Source of the DNA: Flavobacterium suaedae
GTDB taxonomy: Bacteria; Bacteroidota; Bacteroidia; Flavobacteriales; Flavobacteriaceae
Reading direction: 5' to 3'
Assembly: GCF_014642915.1 (NCBI RefSeq)
Contig: NZ_BMJE01000004.1
Location: forward strand, 124,001 to 188,000
DNA length: 64,000 nt
In this document: positions 1 through 7,887 of the stretch, one piece after another
Layout of the letters: each line of letters begins with the position of its first letter
Position numbering within the stretch: position 1 is the stretch's first letter
Translations under genes and position numbers: made by a program
Notes under the pieces: generated by a model
Told to the model about the DNA's origin: nothing
The model's database searches: none
What the model saw: only the letters and a program-made list of their open reading frames with translations

Positions 1-186
1 GTTTTAAACTTGTTATTAAGTTATATCGAATTTATATGGATTCCTGTTTTTGTAGCGTTAACTATATTTTATTTAAGCGGCATATTAGGAAGATATTTTT
101 TATTTAGTTATCATAAACATTTTCCAGATTTAAGGATTAAAACTATTGAAAGTGAATATGTAAGCAGAGGTAATTTTAATACTTGA
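1..186 (+). CDS. C-terminal fragment of a membrane protein
   Basis: An open frame enters from the left edge and ends at a TGA, leaving 61 residues. The visible part has a hydrophobic stretch (residues about 1-34, rich in Leu/Ile/Phe/Val) that looks like one or two membrane segments, then a short charged tail. No start is visible and no motif allows a family call. It ends 6 nt before the next small ORF, so the two may be co-transcribed. Confidence 0.45.
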   Translation, partial: VLNLLLSYIEFIWIPVFVALTIFYLSGILGRYFLFSYHKHFPDLRIKTIESEYVSRGNFNT

Positions 187-192
187 TAAAGT

Positions 193-372
193 ATGCGTTT
201 TAGAGTTATTGCAACAGATCAGATTATGAATATATCGAAGCAATCATGCAAAGTAGAACTTACTCCTGAACAAATCGAAATGTTAACAATGTCAGAAGAA
301 GACATAAAAGCAGGTAGATTAATACCCGAAGAGGAGTTAAAAGCATTAGAGCCCGATTGGTTAAAGCACTAA
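193..372 (+). CDS. Small antitoxin-like protein (59 aa), no toxin adjacent
   Basis: A 59-residue ORF from ATG; a second in-frame ATG at 226 would give 48 residues. The C-terminal half (LTPEQIEMLTMSEEDIKAGR, then LIPEEELKALEPDWLKH) is acidic and helical. It resembles small antitoxins of Bacteroidota type II pairs that carry an 'SEEDI..G.L...E.L...D..WL' tail, a family resemblance from memory that I could not search. No RelE/ParE-like ORF follows: the next feature is the trhO promoter. It could be a solitary antitoxin remnant or a small protein of another kind, possibly co-transcribed with the membrane gene upstream. Confidence 0.4.
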   Translation: MRFRVIATDQIMNISKQSCKVELTPEQIEMLTMSEEDIKAGRLIPEEELKALEPDWLKH

Positions 373-403
373 TTTGCGCAATTCTATAAAAATCATACCT
401 TTG
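373..403 (+). promoter_or_regulatory. Bacteroidota-type promoter of trhO
   Basis: TTTG at 373-376, a 19-base spacer, then TACCTTTG at 396-403 match the consensus TTTG-N(17-23)-TAnnTTTG for the primary sigma factor of this phylum. Predicted transcription start is about 409-411, giving a leader of about 60 nt before the ATG at 472. Confidence 0.7.
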
Positions 404-407
404 CACC

Positions 408-432
408 CTCAATTCCGCCAATAGGGGTTGAG
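408..432 (+). other. 5'-leader hairpin of trhO
   Basis: CTCAATTCC (408-416) can pair with GGGGTTGAG (424-432): nine pairs including two G-U, with loop GCCAATA. It lies at the predicted 5' end of the trhO transcript, so it may act as a stabilising 5' cap or a regulatory structure. No U-tract follows, so it is not a terminator. Confidence 0.4.
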
Positions 433-471
433 TTATATTGAAAATACTATTCTCACTTAAAATTGTATAGC

Positions 472-1839
472 ATGCAACTGTTCAACACTTTAAGCGCAGA
501 AGAAAGAGCAGAGCTTATCGACCAATCCGGTAAGCAACGATTAACGCTGTCTTTCTACACCTACGCAAAAATAGAAGACCCACAACAATTTCGCGACGAA
601 CTTTTTTTAGCCTGGAACAAGCTGGAAGTACTGGGGCGTATTTATGTAGCTACCGAAGGTATTAACGCACAACTTTCGTTACCTGCCGATAACTTTTACA
701 CCTTTAAAGACCATTTGGAAACCTATCCGTTTATGAAAGGCATTCGCCTTAATGTAGCGGTAGAGCAGGACGACCATTCGTTTTTAAAACTAACGGTAAA
801 AGTGCGTAACAAAATTGTTGCCGACGGACTTAACGACGATACGTTTGACGTTACCAATAAAGGGGTTCACTTAAAGGCTAAGGACTTCAACGAAATGCTG
901 GACAACCCTGATACGGTAGTTATAGATATGCGTAACCACTACGAAAGCGAAGTGGGGCATTTTAATAACGCTATCACGCCGGATGTTGATACCTTCCGTG
1001 AGTCGTTACCGATTATTGAGGATATGCTAGCCGAGCATAAAGAGGACAAAAACCTGTTGATGTATTGTACAGGGGGTATCCGTTGTGAAAAGGCATCGGC
1101 ATTCTTTAAACATAAAGGCTTTAAAAAAGTATACCAGCTTGAGGGTGGTATTATAGAATATACCCGTCAGGTAAAAGCTGAGGGGCTGGATAGTAAGTTT
1201 ATCGGTAAAAACTTTGTGTTCGACCACCGTTTGGGCGAGCGTATTACTGATGATATTATAGCGCAATGCCACCAGTGCGGTAAACCATGCGATACGCACA
1301 CTAACTGTGCTAACGAGGCATGTCACTTGTTGTTTATTCAGTGTGAGGAGTGTGCTTCTAAAATGGAAGGCTGTTGTTCTGCCGAGTGTGTTGAGGTGAT
1401 TCACTTGCCGGAAGAAGAGCAAATTGCACGCCGTCGCGGTATTATGAATGGTAATATGATTTTCAAAAAAGGGAAATCGAAAGCACTTACCTATAAAAAA
1501 TCTGGTGAATCGGTTTCAGGAGTACCATTAGCTACTGCCGAACCTGTAAAGAAGGTTAAAAGCGTTCGTAAAAGAGAACGCAAAATATTGGTAGGTAAAG
1601 GCGAGCATTATTACCCGAAAGCAGGTGTGGCTCAGTTTACTATTGAAAACAATGAGTTAAAAACCGGCGATAAAATAGTAATAATGGGTCCTACTACAGG
1701 CAGAGAGGAGCTTGTAGTGGAAAACATGCGTGTAAACGGTAATCAGGCTGATGTTGCTCAAAAAGGCGACAGGGTTACTATAAACACATCGTTTAGAGTG
1801 CGCCTTTCGGACAGGTTGTATAAACTTCCGCAAGAATAA
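472..1839 (+). CDS. trhO: Oxygen-dependent tRNA uridine(34) hydroxylase TrhO, with extra C-terminal domain
   Basis: TrhO makes 5-hydroxyuridine at position 34 of tRNAs that decode NNU-type codon boxes, using O2. The protein has the N-terminal acylphosphatase-like domain, a rhodanese domain at about 120-230 with active-site loop CTGGIRCEK (Cys199), and a Cys-rich segment (about 265-310, CHQCGKPC ... CCSAEC) as in the family. A frame start exists at TTG 463, but the ATG at 472 fits the family N-terminus better. It is about 100 residues longer than E. coli TrhO (350 aa). A basic linker leads to a domain at about 370-452 with pattern VGKGEHYYPKAGVAQF ... GDKIVIMGPTTG ... KGDRVTI, which resembles the C-terminal beta-barrel of U32 proteins such as TrhP. 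Monocistronic, with its own promoter and terminator. Confidence 0.9.
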   Translation: MQLFNTLSAEERAELIDQSGKQRLTLSFYTYAKIEDPQQFRDELFLAWNKLEVLGRIYVATEGINAQLSLPADNFYTFKDHLETYPFMKGIRLNVAVEQDDHSFLKLTVKVRNKIVADGLNDDTFDVTNKGVHLKAKDFNEMLDNPDTVVIDMRNHYESEVGHFNNAITPDVDTFRESLPIIEDMLAEHKEDKNLLMYCTGGIRCEKASAFFKHKGFKKVYQLEGGIIEYTRQVKAEGLDSKFIGKNFVFDHRLGERITDDIIAQCHQCGKPCDTHTNCANEACHLLFIQCEECASKMEGCCSAECVEVIHLPEEEQIARRRGIMNGNMIFKKGKSKALTYKKSGESVSGVPLATAEPVKKVKSVRKRERKILVGKGEHYYPKAGVAQFTIENNELKTGDKIVIMGPTTGREELVVENMRVNGNQADVAQKGDRVTINTSFRVRLSDRLYKLPQE

Positions 1840-1890
1840 ACTTCTGATAGCAAAGTATTAAAAAGTATTATACTTTGACTGAATATAAAA

Positions 1891-1920
1891 AGCCTGCATT
1901 TTTGTGCGGGCTTTTTTTGT
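1891..1920 (+). terminator. Rho-independent terminator of trhO
   Basis: AGCCTGCA pairs with TGCGGGCT around loop TTTTTG, followed by seven T. Eight-pair stem with one G-U. Nearly the same hairpin recurs at 2617. Confidence 0.85.
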
Positions 1921-1979
1921 TACTAGAAAAATAATTAATGTTTATTTTAGTAGCTGAAAATCAAACCTGTTATAAGATA

Positions 1980-2594
1980 ATGTATAGACTTTTACCCCTA
2001 ATAATTTTCATGTTCCTTATAACAGGCTGTAAGGACAATACACCTGTAAAAACAAGTGACAGGCAAACCATTAAACAGGATGTTTCTGAGCCAGACTCTA
2101 CCAATGTGGTTATTGATACACTATCAGTAAACACAACTGAAAATGAACCTGAAGTTGTAAAAGAAAAAACTACTATACTAGTTATACAATGTAGTAACGG
2201 TTATAATTATTCTGGCGGAGGTTACGATTTTAACCCTTTACTAGAAAAAGAATTAAGAAAAATTGATGATTTTGAGATAGTTGAGTTTTCATATAAAAAA
2301 CTTATGGGCAGTATTTATCAGGGAGTATATGATAAAAAATATGCTAAGCCCATAATGGAGAAAATAGATGCTGATATTTATATTATGACTAGGTTTGCCG
2401 ACGACTTTCTTGAACGCCGTGGTAAAGCTACAAACTGGGGATACGAGTTAAAGTTATTAAATACTAAAACAATGGAGCAAAAAATATCTATTGGAGCAGA
2501 TAGTATGGAAAGTTATGAAGAGTTGCAAGAAAACATAACCAAGAATATTGACAAGTTGGTAAAAGATATACAGATATTGAGTACTAAAAAGTAA
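1980..2594 (+). CDS. Lipoprotein of unknown function
   Basis: The open frame starts at 1938, but the ATG at 1980 gives a clean lipoprotein signal: MYRLLPLIIFMFLITGC with lipobox ITGC and acylated Cys17 (mature N-terminus CKDN). A Ser/Thr/Glu-rich linker of about 45 residues follows, then an alpha/beta domain (ILVIQCSNGYNY ... LLEKELRKIDDFEIVEF ... ADIYIMTRF). The 'elements of a protein acting on D/E-rich helix, then ADIYI' layout recalls the LpoB/CsgG-like fold, but that is a weak inference. The gene stands alone between two near-identical terminators, so it is its own transcription unit. Confidence 0.65.
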   Translation: MYRLLPLIIFMFLITGCKDNTPVKTSDRQTIKQDVSEPDSTNVVIDTLSVNTTENEPEVVKEKTTILVIQCSNGYNYSGGGYDFNPLLEKELRKIDDFEIVEFSYKKLMGSIYQGVYDKKYAKPIMEKIDADIYIMTRFADDFLERRGKATNWGYELKLLNTKTMEQKISIGADSMESYEELQENITKNIDKLVKDIQILSTKK

Positions 2595-2616
2595 TATATT
2601 TTACTAAAATATAGAA

Positions 2617-2644
2617 AGCCTGCACTTTTATGCGGGCTTTTTTT
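2617..2644 (+). terminator. Rho-independent terminator after the orphan lipoprotein
   Basis: AGCCTGCA / TGCGGGCT stem with loop CTTTTA and a run of seven T. The stem is identical to that of the trhO terminator at 1891. Confidence 0.85.
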
Positions 2645-2798
2645 GTGAAAGTAATACTGAATTTACAGATGTTTAATAGGTTGAAAATCTGTGTTATAAA
2701 GGGTTAGGGTTGTGTGTTGGGGCTTCAACGGTGTATTTACTTCTTTTCACATAAAAATATACTATCTTTACCGATTAAAACGTTATTACAACAGAGTA

Positions 2799-2812
2799 GT
2801 GGCTACGGCCAC
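2799..2812 (+). other. UNCG-tetraloop hairpin in the ricT leader
   Basis: GTGGC-TACG-GCCAC forms a five-pair stem closed by C(UACG)G, a member of the very stable UNCG tetraloop class. It ends 23 nt before the ricT start codon. A weak -7-like box (TATCTTTA, 2763-2770) places it inside the transcript. Confidence 0.4.
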
Positions 2813-2835
2813 GACCACTATATATATTTTAAATT

Positions 2836-4200
2836 ATGGCATGTACAAATTGTTCTACGGGCTCTAATGGAGGAGCGCCTAAGGGATGTAAAAATAACGG
2901 AACCTGCGGAACAGATAGTTGCAATAAACTTAGTGTTTTTGACTGGCTTTCGAATATGAGCTTACCGGCAGGACAGGAAGTTTTTGACTGTGTGGAGGTT
3001 CGATTTAAAAACGGACGTAAAAATTTCTATAGAAATACGGATAAATTAACGCTTAGCATTGGCGATATTGTGGCAACGGAAGCTTCTCCGGGGCACGACA
3101 TAGGTATTGTAAGCCTTACCGGCGAACTGGTAAAAATACAAATGCGTAAAAAGAATGTTCCTGACAACGAGGAAATTGCAAAAATATATCGCAAAGCAAC
3201 TCAAAAAGATATAGACATTTGGCGCGAAGCACGTGACAGGGAAGAGCCTATGAAGGTAATAGCCCGTGAACTGGCTATACGCCTTAACCTTGAAATGAAA
3301 ATATCGGATATTGAATTTCAGGGCGATGCTTCAAAAGCTACCTTTTACTATACCGCAAATGACAGGGTTGACTTCCGTCAGTTGATAAAAGACTACGCAA
3401 GGGAATTCAGCATCAGGATAGAAATGAAACAAGTTGGTTTCCGTCAGGAGGCTGCACGCTTAGGTGGTGTAGGTTCATGCGGGCGCGAATTGTGTTGTTC
3501 TACCTGGTTAACAGATTTCCGTAGTGTAAATACTTCTGCTGCGCGTTATCAGCAGTTGTCGTTAAATCCGCAAAAACTCGCAGGACAGTGTGGTAAACTT
3601 AAGTGTTGTCTTAACTATGAATTAGATACGTATCTTGATGCAATAAAGGAATTACCGGACATGGATACAAAACTGTATACCGAGAAAGGTGATGCGTATT
3701 GCCAAAAGGTTGATATTTTTAAAGGTAAAATGTGGTTTGCCTATGCTAATGATACGGCACACTGGCACATGATTGATGCCGAACAGGTAAAGGAAATTAT
3801 AGAGATTAACAAGACTAAAAAGAAAGTGGCTTCTCTTGAAGAGTTTGTTGTGGAAACAGTAAGCGAAGATGAAAACATAGAGAAGAACTTCCAAAATGCT
3901 GTTGGTCAGGATAGCCTTACCCGTTTTGATAAACCTAAGCGTAAGAAACGACCAACCAACAACAAAAAGAAAAAGCAACCTGTTGCTAAAGAGGGAGGTA
4001 ACACCAATGCTAATGAAAAGCAACCAAGACAAGCTAAGGCAGGTCAAGGTGGTAATAGCGGAAATAAAGGTGGTAACCGAAATAGCAATAACCCTCAAGG
4101 CAAAGGAGGAAATAACAACAAGGGCAAAAACCCTAAAAATAACAGAAACAGAAAGCCTAATAATTCTGGGAATAATGGGAATAATGAGGGTAAGAAATAG
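2836..4200 (+). CDS. ricT: PSP1-domain protein, RicT/YaaT family
   Basis: The PSP1 domain covers about residues 40-270. In Bacillus, RicT (YaaT) belongs to an iron-sulfur complex that modulates RNase Y-dependent mRNA maturation; the role in Bacteroidota is not established. The Cys signatures GSCGRELCCSTWL and CGKLKCCLNYE are clear. A Cys-rich N-terminus (MACTNCS ... GTCGTDSC) adds more thiols. The last 90 or so residues are a low-complexity Lys/Asn/Gly tail, probably disordered and perhaps RNA-binding. Its 3' end overlaps gldH by 17 nt, so translation of the two is likely coupled. The ricT-gldH-PBP1A order is one I recognise from Flavobacteriaceae. Confidence 0.85.
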   Translation: MACTNCSTGSNGGAPKGCKNNGTCGTDSCNKLSVFDWLSNMSLPAGQEVFDCVEVRFKNGRKNFYRNTDKLTLSIGDIVATEASPGHDIGIVSLTGELVKIQMRKKNVPDNEEIAKIYRKATQKDIDIWREARDREEPMKVIARELAIRLNLEMKISDIEFQGDASKATFYYTANDRVDFRQLIKDYAREFSIRIEMKQVGFRQEAARLGGVGSCGRELCCSTWLTDFRSVNTSAARYQQLSLNPQKLAGQCGKLKCCLNYELDTYLDAIKELPDMDTKLYTEKGDAYCQKVDIFKGKMWFAYANDTAHWHMIDAEQVKEIIEINKTKKKVASLEEFVVETVSEDENIEKNFQNAVGQDSLTRFDKPKRKKRPTNNKKKKQPVAKEGGNTNANEKQPRQAKAGQGGNSGNKGGNRNSNNPQGKGGNNNKGKNPKNNRNRKPNNSGNNGNNEGKK

Positions 4201-4675
4201 TATTTTTATTATTTGTGCAACGCTTTTATTGTGTTCCTGCGATGAGAAGAGGGTTTTTGATGAGTATAAATCGTTTGACGGAACATGGAATAAAGACAGT
4301 ATTGCTTCGTTTGAATTTGAACAGCAGGATACTACCTCTTTATACAATATGTTCATCAATATAAGGAATAATAACGATTATCCTTATAATAACATCTTCC
4401 TGATAGTGGAAATGCTGGAGCCCGGTAATGAGCGAGCAAAAGTAGACACACTGGAATACCAAATGGCATATCCTGACGGTACTTTAATGGGAGAAGGCTT
4501 TACTGATGTTAAGGAAAGTAAACTTTGGTATAAAGAAAATCAGCGTTTTCCTGTGCAGGGTACGTATAAAGTAAACATACAGCAGGCAGTACGGGAAGCA
4601 GATAAAATACCGGGAGTAGAAGAACTGCCGGGTATAATAGATGTAGGTTTCAGAATAGAGTCAACAGAAGAGTAA
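4184..4675 (+). CDS. gldH: Gliding motility lipoprotein GldH
   Basis: The 163-residue protein starts MRVRNSIFIICATLLLCSC, a lipoprotein signal with acylated Cys19 followed by Asp-Glu. The rest (FDGTWNKDSIASFEF, NNDYPYNNIFLIVEML, YPDGTLMGEGFTDVKESK) matches GldH, one of the lipoproteins needed for gliding and type IX secretion in Flavobacterium. The frame is open far upstream inside ricT, but the ATG at 4184 is the only one that places the signal peptide at the N-terminus. It overlaps ricT by 17 nt and lies 3 nt before the PBP1A start. The other gld genes are not in this window. Confidence 0.88.
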   Translation: MRVRNSIFIICATLLLCSCDEKRVFDEYKSFDGTWNKDSIASFEFEQQDTTSLYNMFINIRNNNDYPYNNIFLIVEMLEPGNERAKVDTLEYQMAYPDGTLMGEGFTDVKESKLWYKENQRFPVQGTYKVNIQQAVREADKIPGVEELPGIIDVGFRIESTEE

Positions 4676-4678
4676 TTT

Positions 4679-7000
4679 ATGGCAACACCACGAAAAAATA
4701 ATACTACGAAAAAGAAGGAGGGGTCCGGTTTTTCTAAGTACATTAAAATATTTTGGGGAATTTTCCTTGCAGGCTTTTTGTCTGTAATTCTGTTTTTCCT
4801 AATGGCATCATGGGGTGTTTTTGGTAAGCTGCCATCATTTGAGCAGTTAGAAAACCCTGAGTATAATATTGCTACAGAAATTATTTCTTCTGATGGTGTT
4901 ACTATTGGTAAATTCTTTGCCGAAAACCGTACACCGGTAAAATATTCTGATTTACCGCAAAACCTTGTAAATGCATTAGTAGCAACAGAGGATGAACGCT
5001 TTTTTGAACATTCGGGTATTGATGCCAGAGGTACAATAAGAGCCGTGGCCAACCTTGGTCGCAATGGTGGAGCGAGTACGGTTACACAGCAGTTAGCAAA
5101 AAACCTTTTTCACGGAGAGGGGTCTAAAAACATTGTAGAGCGTGTTGCACAAAAAGCGAAAGAATGGGTAATTGCAATAAGGCTTGAAAGACAGTATACC
5201 AAGCAGGAAATTATTGCCATGTACCTAAACACGGTTGATTTTGTGCATCATGCAGTGGGAATACGTTCGGCAGCCAAAACATATTTCGGGAAAGAACCTA
5301 AAGACTTAACAACAGAAGAAGCTGCTGTTATTGTAGGTATGCTTAAAAACCCTTCCAGATTGAACCCTAAATCGTATCCTGACGATTCGTGGGCGAGACG
5401 AAATGTAGTGTTAGGGCAAATGGTTAAAAACGGCTTTTTAAAACCGGAAGTTAAAAAAGAACTGGAGAAAAAGCCTATAGAGCTTGACTATAACCCGGAA
5501 GACCATAATGAAGGTATTGCTACTTATTTTAGAGAGTACCTTAGGGAGTTTATGAGTGAATGGGCTAAAGAAAATCCTAAAGATAACGGAGAGGAATATG
5601 ATATATACCGTGACGGGCTTAAAATATACGTTACCCTCGACTCTAAAATGCAAAGCTACGCAGAAGATGCAGTACACCAGCACCTTGCTAACCTTCAGGA
5701 ACAGTTTTTTATAGATCAGAAAAATAATAAAAATGCTCCTTTTATAAAGCTTTCAAAAGATCAAACGGATGCAATATTAAACAGAGCAATGAAAAACTCT
5801 GACCGTTGGAGAATGATGAAAGAGGAAGGTAAGAGTGAGGATGCTATAACAGCTTCTTTCGAGAAAGAAAGAAAAATGAAAATATTTACCTGGAAAGGGG
5901 AGCGTGATACGGTAATGACACCTATGGATTCTATCCGTTATTATAAGCACTTCCTTCAGGCAGGTTTAATGTCTATGACACCGCAAACAGGAGAAGTAAA
6001 AGCTTGGGTGGGTGGTATAAACCATAAATACTTTAAATATGACCACGTAAAGCAAGGGGCAAGACAGGTAGGTTCTACATTTAAGCCGTTTGTATACGCA
6101 ACAGCTATAGAACAGTTGCACCTTTCACCTTGCGACTCTATACTAGATGCACCTTTTACAATGCCAAAAGGCAAGCATGGTATAGAAGCAGCATGGAGTC
6201 CGCAAAACTCTAACTATAAGTACGAAGGCGTTGTACCATTAAGGTATGCACTTGCACACTCTATTAACACCGCTTCTGCACGATTAATAGATCGTGTAGG
6301 ACCAAAAGCAGTAGTTGATATGGCACATAAGCTGGGTGTAACTAATGATATACCGGAGCAACCTGCTATTGCACTTGGTGCTGTTGAGCTTACAGTAAGA
6401 GAAATGGTAGCAGCTTACAGTACCTTTGCTAATAAAGGGATGTATATAAAACCTATAGTAATAACTCGTATAGAAGATAAAAACGGTATAGAGTTATATA
6501 GAAACCTTCCGCAGACTAAAGAGGTTATGAGTAAAGATGTAGCCTATGCAGTAATAAAACTATTGGAAGGCGTAACGGAATCAGGTTCAGGTTACAGGCT
6601 TAGGTCAACATGGCACGGAGTAGGTTACGACAGGGTAACAGGACACCCGTATAAATTTACAAACCCTATTGCAGGTAAAACGGGAACAACACAAAACCAA
6701 AGTGATGGTTGGTTTATGGGTATGGTACCAAACCTTGCTACAGGAGTATGGGTAGGTAATGATGACCGTTCGGCACACTTTAGGGGTATAACCTACGGTC
6801 AGGGTGCTACAATGGCACTGCCGATATGGGGTATATATATGAAGAAATGTTATGAGGATAAAAGTCTCGATATTTCAAAAAAAGAATTTGAACGTCCTGA
6901 AAACCTTTCGATACCTGTAGACTGTAGAGAATTGGCTAAACAAAAGCAGGACAGTACAGCTGTTGAAGATAAAGAACTAAGCGACTTTTTTGATTTCTGA
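4679..7000 (+). CDS. Class A penicillin-binding protein 1A (transglycosylase/transpeptidase)
   Basis: Bifunctional peptidoglycan synthase of 773 residues. A short basic cytoplasmic tail and one membrane helix (about 22-45) precede the GT51 glycosyltransferase domain with catalytic Glu104 in EDERFFEHSGID and the motif GGASTVTQQLAKNLF. The transpeptidase domain has all three active-site motifs: S466-TFK469, S528-IN530 and K667-TG669 (KTGTT). Length and domain order are normal for PBP1A. It is the last gene of the ricT-gldH unit and ends at a strong terminator. Confidence 0.95.
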   Translation: MATPRKNNTTKKKEGSGFSKYIKIFWGIFLAGFLSVILFFLMASWGVFGKLPSFEQLENPEYNIATEIISSDGVTIGKFFAENRTPVKYSDLPQNLVNALVATEDERFFEHSGIDARGTIRAVANLGRNGGASTVTQQLAKNLFHGEGSKNIVERVAQKAKEWVIAIRLERQYTKQEIIAMYLNTVDFVHHAVGIRSAAKTYFGKEPKDLTTEEAAVIVGMLKNPSRLNPKSYPDDSWARRNVVLGQMVKNGFLKPEVKKELEKKPIELDYNPEDHNEGIATYFREYLREFMSEWAKENPKDNGEEYDIYRDGLKIYVTLDSKMQSYAEDAVHQHLANLQEQFFIDQKNNKNAPFIKLSKDQTDAILNRAMKNSDRWRMMKEEGKSEDAITASFEKERKMKIFTWKGERDTVMTPMDSIRYYKHFLQAGLMSMTPQTGEVKAWVGGINHKYFKYDHVKQGARQVGSTFKPFVYATAIEQLHLSPCDSILDAPFTMPKGKHGIEAAWSPQNSNYKYEGVVPLRYALAHSINTASARLIDRVGPKAVVDMAHKLGVTNDIPEQPAIALGAVELTVREMVAAYSTFANKGMYIKPIVITRIEDKNGIELYRNLPQTKEVMSKDVAYAVIKLLEGVTESGSGYRLRSTWHGVGYDRVTGHPYKFTNPIAGKTGTTQNQSDGWFMGMVPNLATGVWVGNDDRSAHFRGITYGQGATMALPIWGIYMKKCYEDKSLDISKKEFERPENLSIPVDCRELAKQKQDSTAVEDKELSDFFDF

Positions 7001-7020
7001 AAGGAATAGAAGATAATTAC

Positions 7021-7049
7021 AAAAGCACCTTTTAAAAGGTGCTTTTTTT
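7021..7049 (+). terminator. Rho-independent terminator after PBP1A
   Basis: AAAAGCACCTTTT pairs with AAAAGGTGCTTTT with almost no loop, followed by T's. Closes the ricT-gldH-PBP1A unit. Confidence 0.85.
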
Positions 7050-7082
7050 ATATATTTATAGCAGAAAACTAAAATAAATTGT

Positions 7083-7781
7083 ATGATTAATAAAAAAGTA
7101 CAAAACGCTGAAGAAGCTTTGCAAGGTGTAAAAGACAGCATGACCATAATGCTTGGTGGTTTTGGTCTTTGTGGCATACCCGAAAATAGTATAGCTGAGT
7201 TAGTTAAAAAAGGTACTACAAACCTTACCTGTATTTCTAACAATGCAGGCGTAGACGATTTTGGTCTTGGTTTATTGCTACAGAAAAAGCAAATAAAGAA
7301 AATGATTTCTTCTTACGTAGGAGAAAATGCAGAGTTTGAAAGGCAAATGCTTAGTGGAGAGCTGGAAGTAGAGCTTACGCCACAAGGGACACTTGCCGAA
7401 AAATGCCGTGCCGCACAAGCAGGCATTCCTGCATTTTATACTCCGGCAGGTTTTGGTACAGAGGTAGCTGAAGGGAAAGAGTCACGCGAGTGGAACGGTA
7501 AAATGCACATACTGGAAGAAGCCTACAAAGCTGATTTTGCTATTGTAAAAGCATGGAAAGGCGATGAGGCAGGTAACCTTATTTTTAAAGGTACGGCACG
7601 TAACTTTAACTCATGTATGGCAGGTGCTGCAACAATTACAGTTGCTGAGGTAGAAGAACTTGTACCAGCAGGCGAACTTGACCCTAACGAGATACACATA
7701 CCGGGAATATTCGTGAAGCGCATCTTCCAGGGAGAGCAGTATGAAAAGAGAATTGAGCAACGAACCGTAAGAAAAAAGTAA
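7083..7781 (+). CDS. scoA: 3-oxoacid CoA-transferase subunit A
   Basis: Alpha subunit (232 aa) of a class I CoA-transferase. It moves CoA between succinyl-CoA or another acyl-CoA and acetoacetate, in ketone-body or short-chain acid use. The family glycine-rich motif [13 protein letters not shown] is near residue 24, followed by [13 protein letters not shown] and the usual [20 protein letters not shown]. The catalytic Glu sits on the partner subunit encoded 106 nt downstream. Substrate preference (acetoacetate against acetate or butyrate) cannot be told from sequence alone. Confidence 0.9.
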   Translation: MINKKVQNAEEALQGVKDSMTIMLGGFGLCGIPENSIAELVKKGTTNLTCISNNAGVDDFGLGLLLQKKQIKKMISSYVGENAEFERQMLSGELEVELTPQGTLAEKCRAAQAGIPAFYTPAGFGTEVAEGKESREWNGKMHILEEAYKADFAIVKAWKGDEAGNLIFKGTARNFNSCMAGAATITVAEVEELVPAGELDPNEIHIPGIFVKRIFQGEQYEKRIEQRTVRKK

Positions 7782-7858
7782 TTTTTCAATATTGAAATTA
7801 ATCATTGTAGCAAGTCTGATTAAATGAGAATGAGGGTGTGTTACAGATACAAGTCGGC

Positions 7859-7887
7859 ACATTGTTACATTAATACATTGATACATT
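7859..7887 (+). repeat. Period-8 tandem repeat (ACATT + 3 nt) upstream of scoB
   Basis: Four units, ACATTGTT, ACATTAAT, ACATTGAT and ACATT, run directly into the ATG of scoB. The same intergenic space holds a 14-bp palindrome TTTCAATATTGAAA at 7784-7797. No Shine-Dalgarno-like sequence is visible in between. Confidence 0.6.

Noticed and set aside
2714..2959. 81-codon open frame overlapping the ricT start
   Set aside because: It runs through the leader and the ricT N-terminus in another frame. The Cys-rich start of ricT at 2836 is the better call.
3652..4359. Long open frame on the minus strand across ricT and gldH
   Set aside because: It is a shadow of the Lys/Asn-rich ricT tail in another frame. 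The predicted protein is a hydrophobic, low-complexity chain with no family match, and both overlapping plus-strand genes are well supported.
7859..7887. Short CRISPR-like array
   Set aside because: Units are only 8 bases with no spacers of constant length and no cas genes; it is a simple tandem repeat.
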